From positions 620,001 to 684,000 of the forward strand of contig NZ_AP022601.1 in NCBI RefSeq assembly GCF_010726765.1: 64,000 nt of DNA. The letters are read 5' to 3'. This DNA comes from Mycobacterium gallinarum (GTDB lineage: Bacteria; Actinomycetota; Actinomycetes; Mycobacteriales; Mycobacteriaceae). A program made the position numbers and the translations under genes. The notes beneath the pieces were generated by a model that was given only the letters and a program-made list of their open reading frames with translations, searched no databases and was not told the DNA's origin. Positions within the stretch are counted from its first letter, which is position 1, and every line of letters starts with the position of its first letter. Positions 9,368 to 19,286 of this stretch are shown here, piece by piece.

Positions 9368-10708
9368 GTGGTGACTGTCGAGTTGTGGATCGCGTTCGCG
9401 GTCATCGCCGTTCTCCTCGTGACCGCGCTAGTCGTGGGCCTGGTGCGGTACCGGCGCCGACGGGTGAGTTTGTCGTCCAAGGACACCGCCACTCCTCTCG
9501 ACCGCTCGGGCGGCTACACCGCCTCGTCCACCATCACGTTCTCGCAAGCAGCGCCCGCTGAGCCGGTCGAACGGATCGATACCGACGGACTACCCGCCGT
9601 CGGCGATGATGCCACCATTCCCCGGGACGCCCCGAAGCGGGTGATCGCCGACGTCCAGCTGCCGGAGCCGCCGGTCGTCCAACAACCGCCAGCAGCCCCC
9701 GCCGAACCGGCGGCCCCCGCGGAGCCTGAAGCCCCTGCCGCGCCTGAAGCGCCCGCCGAGCCTGCAGCGCCTGCACTCGACGAGATCGCCCCGGCGGAGG
9801 GCCGGCTGGAGAGGCTGCGGGGTCGCCTCGCCAAGTCGCAGAGCACGCTGGGCCGCAGCATGCTCGGCCTGCTCGGCGGCGGCGACCTCGACGAAGACTC
9901 CTGGCAGGACGTCGAGGACACCCTCCTGATCGCCGACCTGGGTCCTGCGGCGACGGATTCGGTCGTCGCGGCGTTGCGTGCGCGGATGGCCAGCAGCCAG
10001 GTGCGTAACGAGGCGGACGCCCGCGGGGTACTGCGCCAGGTCTTGATCGACCAGTTGCAGCCCGACCTGGATCGGTCCATCAGGGCGCTTCCGCACGCCG
10101 ACAAACCGTCCGTACTGCTCGTCGTCGGCGTCAACGGCACGGGCAAGACGACGACCGTCGGCAAGCTGGCTCGGGTGCTGGTGGCCGACGGACGCCGTGT
10201 CGTCCTGGGTGCGGCCGACACCTTCCGCGCGGCCGCAGCAGACCAGTTGCAGAGCTGGGCGTCTCGCGTCGGCGCGCAGGTCGTACGCGGAGCCGAGGGC
10301 GCCGACCCCGCCTCGGTGGCGTTCGACGCCGTCGACGTCGGCGTCGAAACCGGTGCCGACGTGGTCGTCATCGATACCGCAGGGCGCCTGCACACCAAGA
10401 CCGGCCTGATGGACGAACTGGGCAAGGTCAAGCGCGTGGTGAGCCGTCGCGCCGAGGTCGACGAGGTGCTGCTGGTGCTCGACGCGACGATCGGCCAGAA
10501 CGGTCTGCCACAGGCCCGCGTGTTTGCCGAAGTCGTCGACATCACCGGCGTGGTGCTCACCAAACTCGACGGCACCGCGAAAGGCGGGATCGTGTTCCGC
10601 GTGCAACAGGAGTTGGGTGTGCCCGTCAAACTCGTCGGTCTGGGCGAGGGACCGGACGACCTCGCTCCGTTCGAGCCGGCGGCGTTCGTCGACGCGTTGC
10701 TCGGTTAG
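9368..10708 (+). CDS. ftsY: Signal recognition particle receptor FtsY
   Basis: A 446-residue SRP receptor GTPase. Unlike E. coli FtsY it begins with one transmembrane helix (about residues 3-26), typical of actinobacteria, then an Ala/Pro/Glu-rich linker of about 60 residues near 100-140. The NG GTPase domain shows GVNGTGKTTTVGKLA, the DTAGRLHTK loop and TKLDGTAKGG. It docks SRP-ribosome complexes at the membrane and partners with Ffh (15613). Start is GTG at 9368 or the adjacent GTG at 9371. Confidence 0.95.
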   Translation: MVTVELWIAFAVIAVLLVTALVVGLVRYRRRRVSLSSKDTATPLDRSGGYTASSTITFSQAAPAEPVERIDTDGLPAVGDDATIPRDAPKRVIADVQLPEPPVVQQPPAAPAEPAAPAEPEAPAAPEAPAEPAAPALDEIAPAEGRLERLRGRLAKSQSTLGRSMLGLLGGGDLDEDSWQDVEDTLLIADLGPAATDSVVAALRARMASSQVRNEADARGVLRQVLIDQLQPDLDRSIRALPHADKPSVLLVVGVNGTGKTTTVGKLARVLVADGRRVVLGAADTFRAAAADQLQSWASRVGAQVVRGAEGADPASVAFDAVDVGVETGADVVVIDTAGRLHTKTGLMDELGKVKRVVSRRAEVDEVLLVLDATIGQNGLPQARVFAEVVDITGVVLTKLDGTAKGGIVFRVQQELGVPVKLVGLGEGPDDLAPFEPAAFVDALLG

Positions 10709-10731
10709 TCAGCGGCCGCAAAACACGTGAT

Positions 10732-10779
10732 GTAACACCGACGAAACGTCCAGCGTCCATCCGTTCACACGAGTGAAAC
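10732..10779 (+). promoter_or_regulatory. Two GlnR-type boxes upstream of amt
   Basis: Box 1 is GTAAC (10732-10736), 6-nt spacer, GAAAC (10743-10747). Box 2 is TTCAC (10764-10768), 6-nt spacer, GAAAC (10775-10779). Both fit the actinobacterial GlnR pattern GTnAC-n6-GaAAC. The GAAAC halves are 32 bp apart, about three helical turns, on one DNA face. Position 100-150 bp before amt-glnB-glnD supports activation under nitrogen limitation. Confidence 0.75.
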
Positions 10780-10880
10780 ACCGTGGCGTCTTCGACGAAA
10801 CAACCACTCAGCAAAGTCTTGGACCAGGTCAACGGTCGTAAAGCGTTGCGGCCGTGGCATGTCGAAGGAGGAAACTGCGA

Positions 10881-12272
10881 GTGGATGGATTCCCGACCCT
10901 CGGTATACCGGACACCGGTGATACCGCGTGGATGCTGGCAAGCGCAGCGCTTGTCTTGTTGATGACGCCGGGCCTGGCCTTCTTTTACGGAGGCATGGTT
11001 CGGGCCAAGGGCGTGCTCAACATGATCATGATGAGCTTCAGCGCCATGGGTTTGGTGACGGTGCTGTGGGTGCTGTACGGCTACTCGATGGCGTTCGGCA
11101 ACGACGTCTCCAATGTGGTCGGCGACCCGACGCAGTTCTTCGGACTGAAGGGCCTCATCGGCGGTAACGCCGCCCCCGCGGTCGAGGCGATCGCCGCGGC
11201 CCCGGGCGTGGAGGCTGTCGAGGCGGTGCCGGAGACCCTCATTCCGCTGGTCTTCACGATGCCGGCCTCGGTGTTCGTCGCGTTTCAGTTGATGTTCGCG
11301 ATCATCACCGTCGCCCTCATCTCGGGCGCGGTGGCCGACCGCATCAAGTTCGGCGCATGGCTGCTCTTCGCAGGCCTCTGGGTCACCTTCGTGTACTTCC
11401 CGGTCGCGCACTGGGTGTTCTCGTTCGACGGTGGCACCGCGGAGACCGGTGGCTGGATCGCCAACAAACTGGCGGCGGTCGACTTCGCAGGCGGCACAGC
11501 GGTCCATATCAACGCAGGCACCGCCGCACTGGTTCTCGTACTGATCCTCGGAAAGCGCAAGGGATGGCCGAACACCCCTATGCGCCCGCACAATCTGCCG
11601 TTCGTCATGCTCGGCGCCGGTCTGCTGTGGTTCGGCTGGTACGGCTTCAACGCGGGCTCGGCCGGCGCCTCCGGCGGCCTCGCCGGTTCGACCTTCGTCA
11701 CCACGACGGTGGCCACGGCGGCGGCGATGCTGGCGTGGTTGCTCACGGAGCGCATTCGCGACGGTAAGGCGACATCGCTGGGTGCGGCCTCGGGTGTGGT
11801 GGCCGGTCTGGTCGCCATCACTCCGTCGTGTTCAGCGGTCAATGTCCTGGGTGCACTCGTCATCGGTGTGGTCGCAGGTTCGTTGTGCGCTCTGGCGGTC
11901 GGCCTGAAATACAAACTGGGCTATGACGACTCGCTCGACGTGGTCGGTGTTCACCTGGTGGGCGGCATCGTCGGCACGTTGTTGATCGGATTTGTGGCGG
12001 CCCCAGAGGCCGGTGCGGGAGTGGCCGGTCTGTTCTACGGCGGCGGAGTCGACCAACTATGGCGTCAGGCAGTCGGCGCCGGGGCGGTTCTGCTCTACAG
12101 TGCGATCGGGACAGCTATCTTGGCCTACATCGTGAAATTCACGATTGGGCTGCGACTCAGCGAAGAAAAAGAGGCTGCTGGTGCCGACGAGAGCGAACAC
12201 GCGGAAAGCGGTTACGACTTTGCAGCTGTCGGTGGCGGTTCGGTCCTCGGACGTCACGGCGGAGAGGAATAA
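10881..12272 (+). CDS. amt: Ammonium transporter Amt
   Basis: A 463-residue integral membrane ammonium channel with about eleven transmembrane helices and a soluble C-terminal tail. Family motifs include FFYGGMVRAKGVLNM near residue 30 and a conserved pore histidine segment VHINAGTAALVL near 205. The GTG at 10881 has the strong site AAGGAGG at 10865-10871. glnB follows after 6 nt. The partner GlnB/GlnK normally plugs the pore under nitrogen-replete conditions. Confidence 0.95.
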   Translation: MDGFPTLGIPDTGDTAWMLASAALVLLMTPGLAFFYGGMVRAKGVLNMIMMSFSAMGLVTVLWVLYGYSMAFGNDVSNVVGDPTQFFGLKGLIGGNAAPAVEAIAAAPGVEAVEAVPETLIPLVFTMPASVFVAFQLMFAIITVALISGAVADRIKFGAWLLFAGLWVTFVYFPVAHWVFSFDGGTAETGGWIANKLAAVDFAGGTAVHINAGTAALVLVLILGKRKGWPNTPMRPHNLPFVMLGAGLLWFGWYGFNAGSAGASGGLAGSTFVTTTVATAAAMLAWLLTERIRDGKATSLGAASGVVAGLVAITPSCSAVNVLGALVIGVVAGSLCALAVGLKYKLGYDDSLDVVGVHLVGGIVGTLLIGFVAAPEAGAGVAGLFYGGGVDQLWRQAVGAGAVLLYSAIGTAILAYIVKFTIGLRLSEEKEAAGADESEHAESGYDFAAVGGGSVLGRHGGEE

Positions 12273-12617
<345 letters not shown>

Positions 12618-12697
12618 CCAGCCTGACGAAATAAGACGTCGTCGCCCGGCCGTTGCACCGTGAATGTTTGAAGGTAAGGGCCGGGGGAGGACACGAA

Positions 12698-15175
12698 ATG
12701 ACTGAGCAGAAACCAGATTCCGCCGCCGGGGCCCCTCGATGGGAACCCCCGGCGGCGGGTTCGTTACGACCCGCGACCGACCTTTCCGCCGCCGCCGAAC
12801 AGCTACTGACCAACGGTCCCCGGCAACTGGATTCGGCTGCGTTACGCGACGCGCTGCTCGATTTGCACGAATTCTGGCTCACCACAAAGGCCACCGAGAT
12901 CGGCATCACGCCCACCAGCGGCTTCGCCATCGTCGCGACCGGTGGGTTGGGCCGCGGCGAGCTGGTGCCCTATTCGGATCTGGACCTGACACTGCTGCAC
13001 GACAACATGCCGCATGATGTCGTGGGCCAGGTCGCCGAGTTGCTGTGGTACCCGTTGTGGGACGCCAACATTCGCATCGACCACAGTGTGCGCACGGTAC
13101 CCGAGGCGTTGACCGTCGCCAGCGAAGACATCTCCGCGGGGCTGGCCATGCTCGAAGCGCGGCACATCGCGGGCGATGCGGATCTGTCGACCCTGTTGAT
13201 CGGGGGAGCGCGGCGGCAGTGGCGTACCGGCGTCGCTTCGCGTTTCGACGAACTCGTCGAGCACACCCGGGCGCGGTGGCAGCGCAGCGGCGAGATCGCC
13301 CACCGCGCCGAGCCCGACCTCAAATGCGGACGCGGTGGCCTGCGCGACGTTCAACTGCTCAACGCGTTGGCGATCGCCCAGCTCGCCGATGTCTATCCCA
13401 GCCGATCCCTGGCGTCGCCCACCGAAACTCTCGGTGAGGCGCACATGACGCTGCTGAACGTACGCACCGAATTGCATCGGGTGGCTGGGCGCGGCCGGGA
13501 GTTGTTGCTCGCCCAGCATGCCGACGAGATCGGCGCCGCGCTGCAGATCGGCGACCGGTTCGAGTTGGCGCGCATGCTCTCCGACGCCGCCCGCACCATC
13601 AGCTTCTACGTCGACGCCGGAATTCGCACCGCAGGCAACGCACTTCCCAGACGCGGACTCTCGGCGTTCCGCAGGCCCGCGCGCCGACCCCTGGACGAAG
13701 GCGTGATCGAGTTCGGCGGCGAAGTCATCCTTGCCCGCGACGCCCGTCCCGAACGTGATCCGGGTTTGATCCTGCGCGTGGCGGCCGCCTCGGCCAACAC
13801 CGGCCTGCCGATGGCGGGGTCCACGCTGGCCCGCCTCGCCGAAACCGCACCCGAGCTGCGTACCCCGTGGCCTCGCCAGGCGCTCAAAGACCTGCTCGTC
13901 ATGCTGGGCGCGGGTCCCGCGGCCGTGGCCACTATCGAGGCACTTGATCGAACGGGTCTGTGGGGCAGGCTTTTTCCGGAATGGGGCGCCGTGCGCGACC
14001 TCCCGCCGCGCGACGTCGTTCACATCTGGACAGTTGACCGTCATCTCGTCGAGACCGTCTCGCGAGCCAGCGCATTCACCACCAGGGTGTCGCGGCCGGA
14101 TCTGCTGGTTCTCGGTGCGCTCTGCCATGACATCGGGAAGGGCCGCGGCGGCGACCACAGCATCATCGGTGCCGAGCTCGCGGTTCAAATCGGCACCCGA
14201 CTCGGCCTGTGGCCGTCGGATGTGGAGATCCTGTCCAAGGTGGTGCGCCACCACCTGCTGTTGCCGCACACCGCCACGAGGCGCGATCTGCAGGACCCCA
14301 ACACCATTGCGTCGGTGGTCAACGCACTCGACGGCGACCACGTCGTGCTCGAACTACTGCACGCGCTTGCCGAGGCGGACTCACTGGCCACCGGACCCGG
14401 GGTGTGGGGCGATTGGAAAGCCTCGCTCATCGGCGATCTCGTGCACCGCTGCCGGTTGGTGATGGCCGGTGACCCACTGCCGCAGCCCGATCCCATTGAT
14501 CCCCGGTATCTTTCGCTGGCCGCCGAGGTCGGTATACACGTCGAGATCACGCCTGCCGACAGCCCCCACATCTACAACATCACGATGATCGCGCCGGACC
14601 GCCGGGGACTGTTGTCCAAGGCCGCGGGGGTGCTGGCGCTCAACTCGCTGCGGGTGCATTCGGCCTCGGTCAACGGACACGCGGGTTCGGCGATCAACAC
14701 CTTCGTCGTGTCGCCGCATTTCGGTGCTCCACCGGCGGCCGAACTGTTGCGGCAGCAGTGGATCTTGGCCCTCGACGGCGACCTCGACGCGCTTGCCTCA
14801 CTGGACAAGCGTGATCGCGACGCCGCGCAATACGGAACGGCGCGAGCGGGCGAAGTGCCGGACGCGGTGCCGATCAACCATGTGGTCGCCCCGCCACGGA
14901 TCCTGTGGTCCGAAGGTGCGGCCCCGGGCGAGCTGGTGGTACAGATCCGCAGCACCGACCGCACCGGCCTGTTGGCGAGGCTGACGGCGGTGTTCGAGCG
15001 CGACGGCGTCGACATCGCCTGGGCGAAGGTCACGACACTGGGTTCGTCGGTGGTCGACCTGTTCGGAATCACCGCCGTCGGAGACGGCGATGCCGTTCGG
15101 GCCGAGCTCGAGCGCGACCTGTACGCGATCCTGCCGACCCCCGCGCCCGCGAAACCGGTTTCGGAAGCCAGCTAG
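12698..15175 (+). CDS. glnD: PII nucleotidyltransferase GlnD
   Basis: An 825-residue bifunctional enzyme that adds and removes the nucleotidyl group on PII Tyr51. In order: nucleotidyltransferase domain with [13 protein letters not shown] (about residues 85-97), GlnD helical domain, HD phosphohydrolase domain with LCHDIGKG (about 475), and two ACT domains near 630-700 and 745-815 that sense glutamine. The ATG at 12698 follows a GGGGGAGG site and is preferred over the upstream in-frame TTG. Confidence 0.93.
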   Translation: MTEQKPDSAAGAPRWEPPAAGSLRPATDLSAAAEQLLTNGPRQLDSAALRDALLDLHEFWLTTKATEIGITPTSGFAIVATGGLGRGELVPYSDLDLTLLHDNMPHDVVGQVAELLWYPLWDANIRIDHSVRTVPEALTVASEDISAGLAMLEARHIAGDADLSTLLIGGARRQWRTGVASRFDELVEHTRARWQRSGEIAHRAEPDLKCGRGGLRDVQLLNALAIAQLADVYPSRSLASPTETLGEAHMTLLNVRTELHRVAGRGRELLLAQHADEIGAALQIGDRFELARMLSDAARTISFYVDAGIRTAGNALPRRGLSAFRRPARRPLDEGVIEFGGEVILARDARPERDPGLILRVAAASANTGLPMAGSTLARLAETAPELRTPWPRQALKDLLVMLGAGPAAVATIEALDRTGLWGRLFPEWGAVRDLPPRDVVHIWTVDRHLVETVSRASAFTTRVSRPDLLVLGALCHDIGKGRGGDHSIIGAELAVQIGTRLGLWPSDVEILSKVVRHHLLLPHTATRRDLQDPNTIASVVNALDGDHVVLELLHALAEADSLATGPGVWGDWKASLIGDLVHRCRLVMAGDPLPQPDPIDPRYLSLAAEVGIHVEITPADSPHIYNITMIAPDRRGLLSKAAGVLALNSLRVHSASVNGHAGSAINTFVVSPHFGAPPAAELLRQQWILALDGDLDALASLDKRDRDAAQYGTARAGEVPDAVPINHVVAPPRILWSEGAAPGELVVQIRSTDRTGLLARLTAVFERDGVDIAWAKVTTLGSSVVDLFGITAVGDGDAVRAELERDLYAILPTPAPAKPVSEAS

Positions 15176-15198
15176 TTGTACTGACCACGGGGGATTGG

Positions 15199-15216
15199 TG
15201 CAGGGTCGCCCCTGCA
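15199..15216 (+). terminator. Short GC hairpin after glnD
   Basis: A perfect 7-bp stem TGCAGGG (15199-15205) and CCCTGCA (15210-15216) with a TCGC tetraloop starts 24 nt after the glnD stop. There is no T-tract. A weak or mycobacterial-type terminator for amt-glnB-glnD is the likely role, judged by position only. Confidence 0.4.
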
Positions 15217-15342
15217 GCGACGGTCACCGATGTCGGCGCCGCGGCAATGCTCTCGTTCTCCTCGTATTCGAACCCGGTTCTGTGGATCGACCGGTGCTGA
15301 TGGTCGACACTCTCGTTCTGTTGGTCGCGGCCTGGGGCGTAG

Positions 15343-15576
15343 CGCGCCGCAACACGCCGAAACGGCCTGGTCCCGGCGCTGGTACTTGCGCCGCTAGGCA
15401 TCGTCTTCGGGCACGTGGCGCTGAGGCAGATCGAGAGAATCGGTCAGGACGGCCGGGGAATGGCCGTTGTCGGCCTGGCGATCGGCTACGTCGGGACGGT
15501 GCTGCTGGCGCTGTTCCCAATCCTCGCCGTGGCGTCGATCGTCGACGTGTCGAATGCGCTGAGAAGACCCGGCTGA
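15343..15576 (+). pseudogene. Remnant of a DUF4190-type membrane protein
   Basis: This frame runs from just after a TAG (15340) to a TGA at 15574-15576 and encodes a segment containing APLGIVFGHVALRQI and GRGMAVVGLAIGYVG, which strongly resembles the DUF4190 membrane domain. There is no acceptable start codon or ribosome site before the domain. Hydrophobic codons continue in another frame at 15298-15360, as if a frameshift near 15360-15380 broke the gene. It fills most of the 437-bp gap between glnD and ffh, which otherwise holds only the hairpin at 15199. An error in the assembled sequence is an alternative. Confidence 0.5.
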
Positions 15577-15612
15577 CCCGGGTGCCGCCTGGAAGAAGTT
15601 AGGCTGGACCGC

Positions 15613-17163
15613 GTGTTTGAATCGCTTTCCGACCGGTTGACCGGCGCCCTCCAGGGGCTGCGTGGCAAGGGGCGGTTGTCCGACGCCGACATCGACGCGA
15701 CGACCCGCGAGATTCGGTTGGCCCTGCTCGAAGCGGACGTGTCGCTGCCGGTGGTGCGCGACTTCGTCGCACGCATCAAGGAGCGCGCGAAGGGGGCCGA
15801 GGTATCGGGCGCGCTGAACCCCGCGCAGCAGGTCGTCAAGATCGTCAACGAGGAACTCATCGCCATTCTCGGCGGGGAGACGCGCCGGCTGGCGTTCGCG
15901 AAGACCCCGCCGACGGTGATCATGCTGGCGGGTCTGCAGGGTTCCGGTAAGACCACGCTCGCCGGCAAACTTGCCAAATGGCTTAAAGAACAAGGGAATA
16001 CGCCGCTTCTCGTGGCGTGTGACCTGCAGCGGCCCGGTGCCGTCAACCAGCTTCAGATCGTCGGCCAGCGAGCCGGTGTCGACGTCTTCGCGCCCCACCC
16101 CGGCACCGCCGAGGGATCCGACGATTCGGCGCCCGGCGATCCGGTCGCGGTGGCGTCGGCAGGTATCGCCGAGGCCAAGGCCAGGCACCACGACGTCGTC
16201 ATCGTCGACACCGCGGGCCGCCTCGGCATCGACGAGGAGCTCATGCGGCAGGCCGGCGCCATTCGCGACGCCGTCAACCCCGACGAAGTGATCTTCGTGC
16301 TCGACGCGATGATCGGTCAGGACGCCGTCAACACCGCCGAGGCGTTCCGCGAAGGGGTCGGCTTCACGGGCGTGGTGCTGACCAAGCTCGATGGCGACGC
16401 GCGCGGCGGTGCCGCGCTGTCGGTGCGCGAGATCACCGGTGTGCCGATCCTCTTCGCGTCCGCTGGCGAGAAGCTCGAGGATTTCGATGTCTTTCATCCC
16501 GACCGGATGGCCAGCCGGATCCTGGGTATGGGCGACGTGCTCACGCTCATCGAGCAGGCCGAACAGGTCTTCGACGCGCAACAGGCCGAGGAAGCCGCCG
16601 CGAAGATCGGCAGCGGCGAACTCACGCTGGAGGACTTCCTCGAGCAGATGCTGGCGATCCGCAAAATGGGCCCGATCGGCAATCTGCTGGGCATGCTGCC
16701 CGGTGCGGGCCAGATGAAGGACGCGCTGGCAGCCGTCGACGACAAGTCGCTCGACCGGTTGCAGGCGATCATCCGTGGCATGACGCCCGCCGAGCGTGCG
16801 GACCCCAAGATCATCAACGGTTCGCGTCGCCTGCGTATCGCCAACGGATCCGGGGTCACGGTCGGTGAGGTCAACCAGCTTGTCGACCGGTTCTTCGAGG
16901 CGCGCAAGATGATGTCGTCGATGGCCGGTCAGATGGGTATGCCCTTCGGCCGCAAGGGATCGTCTCGTAAGGCGGCGAAGAACAAGAAGAAGGGCAAGAA
17001 GGGCGGTCGCGGGCCGACGCCACCCAAGGTGCGCAATCCGCTGGGTCAGGGAATGCCTGCCGGATTCCCAGACCTTTCCGATATGCCCAAGGGACTGGAT
17101 GAACTTCCCCCCGGTCTCGCCAACATCGACCTTTCGAAGTTCAAGTTCCCGGGCCAGAACTAG
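15613..17163 (+). CDS. ffh: Signal recognition particle GTPase Ffh
   Basis: A 516-residue SRP54 protein binding signal sequences on nascent chains and SRP RNA. The N domain (FESLSDRLTGALQGLRGKG) and G domain (GLQGSGKTTLAGKLA, VDTAGRLGID, TKLDGDARGG) are intact. The Met-rich M domain follows from about residue 325 (EQMLAIRKMGPIGNLLGMLPG). A Lys-rich tail (KAAKNKKKGKKGG) is typical of actinobacteria. GTG start at 15613. The amidohydrolase gene begins 3 nt after its stop. Confidence 0.95.
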   Translation: MFESLSDRLTGALQGLRGKGRLSDADIDATTREIRLALLEADVSLPVVRDFVARIKERAKGAEVSGALNPAQQVVKIVNEELIAILGGETRRLAFAKTPPTVIMLAGLQGSGKTTLAGKLAKWLKEQGNTPLLVACDLQRPGAVNQLQIVGQRAGVDVFAPHPGTAEGSDDSAPGDPVAVASAGIAEAKARHHDVVIVDTAGRLGIDEELMRQAGAIRDAVNPDEVIFVLDAMIGQDAVNTAEAFREGVGFTGVVLTKLDGDARGGAALSVREITGVPILFASAGEKLEDFDVFHPDRMASRILGMGDVLTLIEQAEQVFDAQQAEEAAAKIGSGELTLEDFLEQMLAIRKMGPIGNLLGMLPGAGQMKDALAAVDDKSLDRLQAIIRGMTPAERADPKIINGSRRLRIANGSGVTVGEVNQLVDRFFEARKMMSSMAGQMGMPFGRKGSSRKAAKNKKKGKKGGRGPTPPKVRNPLGQGMPAGFPDLSDMPKGLDELPPGLANIDLSKFKFPGQN

Positions 17164-17165
17164 GC

Positions 17166-18260
17166 ATGCCTCAGCCACCACTGCACGTACGCGGTCGCGG
17201 GCTGCCCGATGAACAACCTGTCGAGTGGTGGATCGTCGACGGCATGCTCAGTGCCGAACCGGTGCAGGACGCCCAGACCGTCTTCGGTGCTGACGGAGCG
17301 GACGGCTGGATCCTGCCCGGGCTCGTCGATGCGCACTGCCACGTCGGCCTCGGGGAGCACGGCCCTGTCGACACCATCGACGAGTGCATCAGCCAGGCTG
17401 AGACGGAACGCGGCGTGGGCGCCCTGCTGCTGCGCGATGCGGGCTCACCCATCGACACCCGCAGCCTCGACGATCACGACGACCTGCCGCGGATCATCCG
17501 CGCGGGCCGCCACCTCGCCAGGCCCAAGCGTTATCAGCGCGGCTTCGCGATCGAAATGGCGGACGAGTCCCAACTGCCCGACGCCGTCGCCGAACAGGCG
17601 CGGTTCGGCGACGGGTGGGTGAAGCTCGTCGGCGACTGGATCGACCGCGAAGTCGGCGATCTGGCGCCGCTGTGGTCCGACGATGTGCTGAAGGCGGCGA
17701 TAGAGGCGGCCCACGACAACGGCGCCCGCGTCACGGCGCACGTGTTCAGCGAGGACGCGTTGCCCGGGCTCATCAGGGCAGGCATCGATTGCATCGAGCA
17801 CGGTACCGGCCTGACCGATGACACCATCGAGCTGATGGTCGAACACGGCACTGCGCTGGTGCCGACGCTGATCAATATCGAGAACTTTCCCGGAATCGCC
17901 GACAACGCAACGAAATTCCCGGCCTATGCCCGACACATGCGAGATCTTTACGAGAAGTGCCCGTCGCGCATCGCTGCCGCGCGGGAGGCGGGCGTGCCGA
18001 TCTTCGCGGGCACCGACGCGGGCAGCATGGTGGTTCACGGCCGCATCGCGGATGAGATCGACGCGCTCAAGGGCATCGGGATGAGCCCGACCGAGGCGCT
18101 GGGCGCGGCCTGTTGGACCGCCCGCGAATGGCTGGGCCGCCCCGGCATCGAGCACGGGGCCTCGGCCGATCTCGTCTGCTACCGGGACGATCCCCGCCAG
18201 GGCGCTGCCGTCGTCAGTGCGCCCGATGTGGTGATCCTGCGGGGCAGGGTCTACCGCTAG
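17166..18260 (+). CDS. Amidohydrolase-family metal-dependent hydrolase
   Basis: A 364-residue amidohydrolase of the imidazolonepropionase/prolidase-like branch, comparable to Rv2915c. The metal-binding motif DAHCH lies near residue 57. Further ligands are likely in VTAHVFSEDALPG (about 193), the IEHGTGL segment (about 210) and FAGTDAG (about 278). It probably cleaves an amide or ring C-N bond, substrate unknown. It sits directly after ffh, probably on the same transcript. The pknI and neighbouring genes that follow in M. tuberculosis are absent here. Confidence 0.85.
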   Translation: MPQPPLHVRGRGLPDEQPVEWWIVDGMLSAEPVQDAQTVFGADGADGWILPGLVDAHCHVGLGEHGPVDTIDECISQAETERGVGALLLRDAGSPIDTRSLDDHDDLPRIIRAGRHLARPKRYQRGFAIEMADESQLPDAVAEQARFGDGWVKLVGDWIDREVGDLAPLWSDDVLKAAIEAAHDNGARVTAHVFSEDALPGLIRAGIDCIEHGTGLTDDTIELMVEHGTALVPTLINIENFPGIADNATKFPAYARHMRDLYEKCPSRIAAAREAGVPIFAGTDAGSMVVHGRIADEIDALKGIGMSPTEALGAACWTAREWLGRPGIEHGASADLVCYRDDPRQGAAVVSAPDVVILRGRVYR

Positions 18261-18380
18261 TAGACGTCGCGCAGATACCGATGCGATTTGATGAGGTCGT
18301 TGACGTACTGGTGCGCCGCATTCCTGGTGAATTCGGCGCGCTTACCAACCCTGAGGGTCGGTTCGCGCGCCGAATACGCG

Positions 18381-19214
18381 TCAGCGCGGTTGGCCGAATC
18401 CCCAGTCGAACAGGCGTATCGCCTGGCCGTACAGATCGCCGGTGCCGTACATCTCCACCACCACGAGACGACGGTTGCCCCGTTGTGCGGCGGCCACAAA
18501 GGTCTCGCGGGCGAGGTTGGTGAACCCGGTCTTGCCCGCGAACGTGCCGGGGTAGCGGGTCAGGAGCTCGTTCTGGTTGCTCAGCGTCTTGCCGGGGAAT
18601 TGTGCCGATTGCGACTGCATGATCTGCGCGATGAGCGGATATTTCAGGGCCGCGCGATAGATCAACGCCAGGTCGAATGGCGTGGTGGTGGATTCCCATC
18701 CGGGGCCGTCCAGCCCCGACGGCGACGAGGCCCTGGTGGAACGGGCACCAAGGCCGGCCGCCTTGCGATTCATCGCCGGGATCGCGACACCTTGCCCGCC
18801 GAGCATGTCGGCCAGCATGTTGGCGGCGTCGTTGCCCGACACCATCAACAGCGCCGACAGCAGCTGGAGGACCGTATAGGGCTGCCCGGGTTTCAATCCC
18901 ACGCACGAGCACTCGACCTCGGTATGTGACGAGTTGGCGCGGGCGAAGTTGTCCGGCCGCAGGTGGTCGAGCACCACCATCGCCAGCAGCGGTTTGATGG
19001 TGCTCGCGGGCGCGTGTGACTCATTTGGGTTGCGGGAGGCCAGAATTGCGCCGGTGTCCAGATCGGCAAGCAGCCACGCCTGCGCCGGTCCTTCCGGCAA
19101 CGCGACAGCCCCCGACGGCTCTATGCCGGGCTGGGCCGCGGCAGGCGTCGCCACCGCGTAGGTCGAACACAGAGAGAACATTGTGATCACCAACGCGGCC
19201 AACAACTTTCGCAC
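18381..19214 (-). CDS. D-alanyl-D-alanine carboxypeptidase (S11 PBP)
   Basis: A 277-residue secreted penicillin-binding protein that trims the terminal D-Ala from peptidoglycan pentapeptides. It has an N-terminal signal sequence (MRKLLAALVITMFSL, cleavage near the AAAQP segment), active-site ASTIK near residue 71, SGN in VSGNDAANM near 127, and KTG in GKTGFT near 232. The GTG at 19214 fits. It is a tandem paralogue of the next gene on the same strand and lacks the C-terminal membrane anchor of larger PBPs. Confidence 0.9.
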   Translation of the reverse strand: MRKLLAALVITMFSLCSTYAVATPAAAQPGIEPSGAVALPEGPAQAWLLADLDTGAILASRNPNESHAPASTIKPLLAMVVLDHLRPDNFARANSSHTEVECSCVGLKPGQPYTVLQLLSALLMVSGNDAANMLADMLGGQGVAIPAMNRKAAGLGARSTRASSPSGLDGPGWESTTTPFDLALIYRAALKYPLIAQIMQSQSAQFPGKTLSNQNELLTRYPGTFAGKTGFTNLARETFVAAAQRGNRRLVVVEMYGTGDLYGQAIRLFDWGFGQPR

Positions 19215-19286
19215 GAACGCCGAGCGTAACCGGCGCGTTCCCCGTCGCGGTCTCGAACGTGTTGCGATTCAGCAACTTTGCGTCGG

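Noticed and set aside
18257..18499. Minus-strand reading ending in KSHRYLRDVY after the carboxypeptidase stop, which looks like a plausible protein tail
   Set aside because: It overlaps the carboxypeptidase gene in another frame, has no start of its own and matches no family I know. It might be a relic C-terminus, but support is too weak to list.
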